Shown piece by piece: positions 24,035-25,029 of a stretch of DNA of 25,029 nucleotides (positions within the stretch are counted from its first letter, which is position 1; every line of letters begins with the position of its first letter). Source of the stretch: Chloroflexota bacterium (GTDB lineage Bacteria > Chloroflexota > FW602-bin22 > JAMCYS01). Made by a program: the position numbers and the translations under genes. The notes beneath the pieces were generated by a model. That model ran no database searches and was not told the origin of the DNA. It saw nothing but the letters and a program-made list of their open reading frames with translations. Where the stretch lies: positions 1 to 25,029 of the forward strand of contig JAJZQK010000003.1 of the NCBI GenBank assembly GCA_021847625.1, read 5' to 3'.

Positions 24035-24873
24035 CTCTGAGCCTCCTTGATTAGATAGTCGACGACCTTCGCCGGGATGTTGATCCCGGTGGGAGCGATG
24101 GAGTTGCGGAACTCCATAGTGTAGTTGACCTCGTTAACCAGCATGCCGCGCTCGCTCTCCAGCAGGTCGACCGCGACGACGCCCCCGCCGACGGCCTTGG
24201 CCGCACGCAGCGATAGGTCATTGATCTCAGGGGTGATGGGGCAGTTGTCAGCCCTGCCGCCGCGGGCGGTGTTGGTGATCCAGTGCTCCGAGTAGCGGTA
24301 GATGGCGCAGATAGTCTCGTCGCCTACCACGAAGCTACGGATGTCGCGCCCGGGCTTCTTGACGAACTCCTGGATATAGAAGATTGAGTGGTGGTAGGAG
24401 CCGAGCGTCTCCTTGTGCTCCAGAATGGCCTCCGCCGCCTCGCGATCGTTGACCTTCGACAGCAGTCTGCCCCAGGAGCCGACAGCTGGCTTGAGTACCA
24501 CCGGGTATCCCATTTCCTCTATGGCCCGCAGCGCGGACTCGGGAGTGAAGGCGAGCTTGTTTTGCGGCGTGGGGAGACCCTCCGCGATGAGCCGCATTGT
24601 CGTCAACAGCTTGTTGCCGCAGTTGTCGGCCACTTTGTATCTATTCACGCACTTGATGCCCCACTCCTCCAGCACCTTGAGGGCGTAGAGGGCGCGGGAG
24701 TGGTTGATGCACCGCTCGAGGATGAGGTCGTATTGAGCGAGCGGTTTCTGCTGTAGGTCGAAGATAATTTCACGGTCGTCTATCAGATCAAAGTCCAGCC
24801 CGCGGCGCTCCATCTCCTCAAAGAGGAGCTTTTCCTCGGCCCGCACGCGGGAGACAAGCACACCTATTCGCAT
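24031..24873 (-). CDS. lysX: Alpha-aminoadipate--LysW ligase
   Basis: The product has 280 residues from ATG 24873, with AAGGGG upstream. It is an ATP-grasp enzyme of the RimK type that joins the amino group of alpha-aminoadipate to the terminal glutamate side chain of LysW, protecting it as the first step of the second half of lysine synthesis. Visible are [36 protein letters not shown] (ATP-binding), [19 protein letters not shown] and [14 protein letters not shown]. The metal site is [12 protein letters not shown]. The paralogue ArgX uses glutamate instead; context with lysW, lysZ and lysJ plus the NYTMEFRNS segment make LysX likelier. Whether it also takes glutamate cannot be told. Confidence 0.93.
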   Translation of the reverse strand: MRIGVLVSRVRAEEKLLFEEMERRGLDFDLIDDREIIFDLQQKPLAQYDLILERCINHSRALYALKVLEEWGIKCVNRYKVADNCGNKLLTTMRLIAEGLPTPQNKLAFTPESALRAIEEMGYPVVLKPAVGSWGRLLSKVNDREAAEAILEHKETLGSYHHSIFYIQEFVKKPGRDIRSFVVGDETICAIYRYSEHWITNTARGGRADNCPITPEINDLSLRAAKAVGGGVVAVDLLESERGMLVNEVNYTMEFRNSIAPTGINIPAKVVDYLIKEAQS

Positions 24874-24913
24874 TCAGAGCTACCCCTTACACGGCGTTCG
24901 TGCGCATGAAATA

Positions 24914-24943
24914 ATGCCCCGCCGGTGAGTCCAGACAGGGCAT
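24914..24943 (-). terminator. Hairpin between lysW and lysX (partial terminator or attenuator)
   Basis: On the minus strand ATGCCCTGTC (24943-24934) pairs with GGCGGGGCAT (24923-24914) over 10 bp including two G-T pairs. GG/CC pairs inside give a 12-bp stem with one bulge and a 5-nt loop. TTATTTC follows. It lies about 26 nt after the lysW stop and 40 nt before lysX. Position and structure suit partial termination that leaves more lysW than lysX mRNA. Confidence 0.55.
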
Positions 24944-24969
24944 CGTCGCCGCGCTAGACGAAACGGTAT

Positions 24970-25029
24970 TTACTCGCCCCAGTCCTCTTCTTCCTCAGGG
25001 GCAGGTGCCAATTCAACCGGGTTGACGCT
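24970..25029 (-). CDS. lysW: Amino-group carrier protein LysW, C-terminal fragment
   Basis: The last 19 codons and TAA stop of a minus-strand gene run in from the right edge. The fragment ends in EEEEDWGE. The C-terminal EDWGE is the signature of LysW, whose final glutamate side chain carries aminoadipate and all later intermediates. The N-terminal zinc-binding part lies outside the window. The acidic tail offers docking to the basic faces of LysX, LysZ and LysY in studied homologues. Its place directly upstream of lysX confirms the identity. Confidence 0.9.
   Translation of the reverse strand, partial: SVNPVELAPAPEEEEDWGE

Overview
This is a GC-rich bacterial chromosomal window with compact, mostly minus-strand operons. 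The gene content points to Chloroflexota, probably an anaerobic or facultatively anaerobic lineage. The reasons are a LysW-dependent lysine cluster in a bacterium, an FhaA-type DUF3662 protein, an archaeal-type phosphoglycerate mutase, TAT-type lipoprotein signals, and a formate-tetrahydrofolate module. The phylum call is an inference from these families; no marker gene was compared. I saw no insertion sequence, prophage, CRISPR array, rRNA or tRNA.

Layout, left to right. (1) 1-1099: the start of an fhaA-like gene runs off the left edge, divergent from a small PD-(D/E)XK-like protein. (2) 1100-1603: a gene-free stretch with two hairpin terminators and a minus-strand promoter. That promoter reads into a purine-rich segment whose ends pair, a candidate unassigned ncRNA. 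(3) 1604-4902: fchA-folD-fhs operon, interconverting 5,10-methylene-THF and formate. The FolD lacks the family's catalytic lysine, and its neighbour FchA could supply the missing cyclohydrolase step. (4) 5206-5706: a TIGR00725/LOG-like protein. (5) 5741-9925: a strong promoter directly preceded by two tandem 15-bp repeats, a leader of about 290 nt, then a peptide-type ABC importer (lipoprotein and two permeases) with no ATPase genes. (6) 10002-14929, all minus: proC; a 4-OT tautomerase, NUDIX hydrolase and apgM group; a conserved 89-residue orphan; and trpS-pncA. (7) 15097-15417: a BON-domain reading frame interrupted by an in-frame TGA. (8) 15365-17461: an AI-2E family transporter and galU. 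(9) 17611-18531: a diacylglycerol/sphingosine kinase-like protein, separated by a REP/BIME-like inverted pair from a convergent ROK sugar kinase. (10) 19985-25029: lysW(partial)-lysX-lysY-lysZ-lysJ-lysK, transcribed leftward with overlapping or near-abutting genes and a hairpin after lysW.

The lys cluster covers the second half of the alpha-aminoadipate pathway. LysX attaches aminoadipate to the C-terminal glutamate of LysW, LysZ phosphorylates it, LysY reduces it, LysJ aminates it, and LysK releases lysine. The homocitrate-to-aminoadipate genes are not in the window. The fchA-folD-fhs operon is a complete one-carbon module usable in either direction.

Ten sigma70-type promoters or -10 elements could be placed. 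Six have a TGn extended -10, and most have a TTG-starting -35 box at 17-18 bp spacing.
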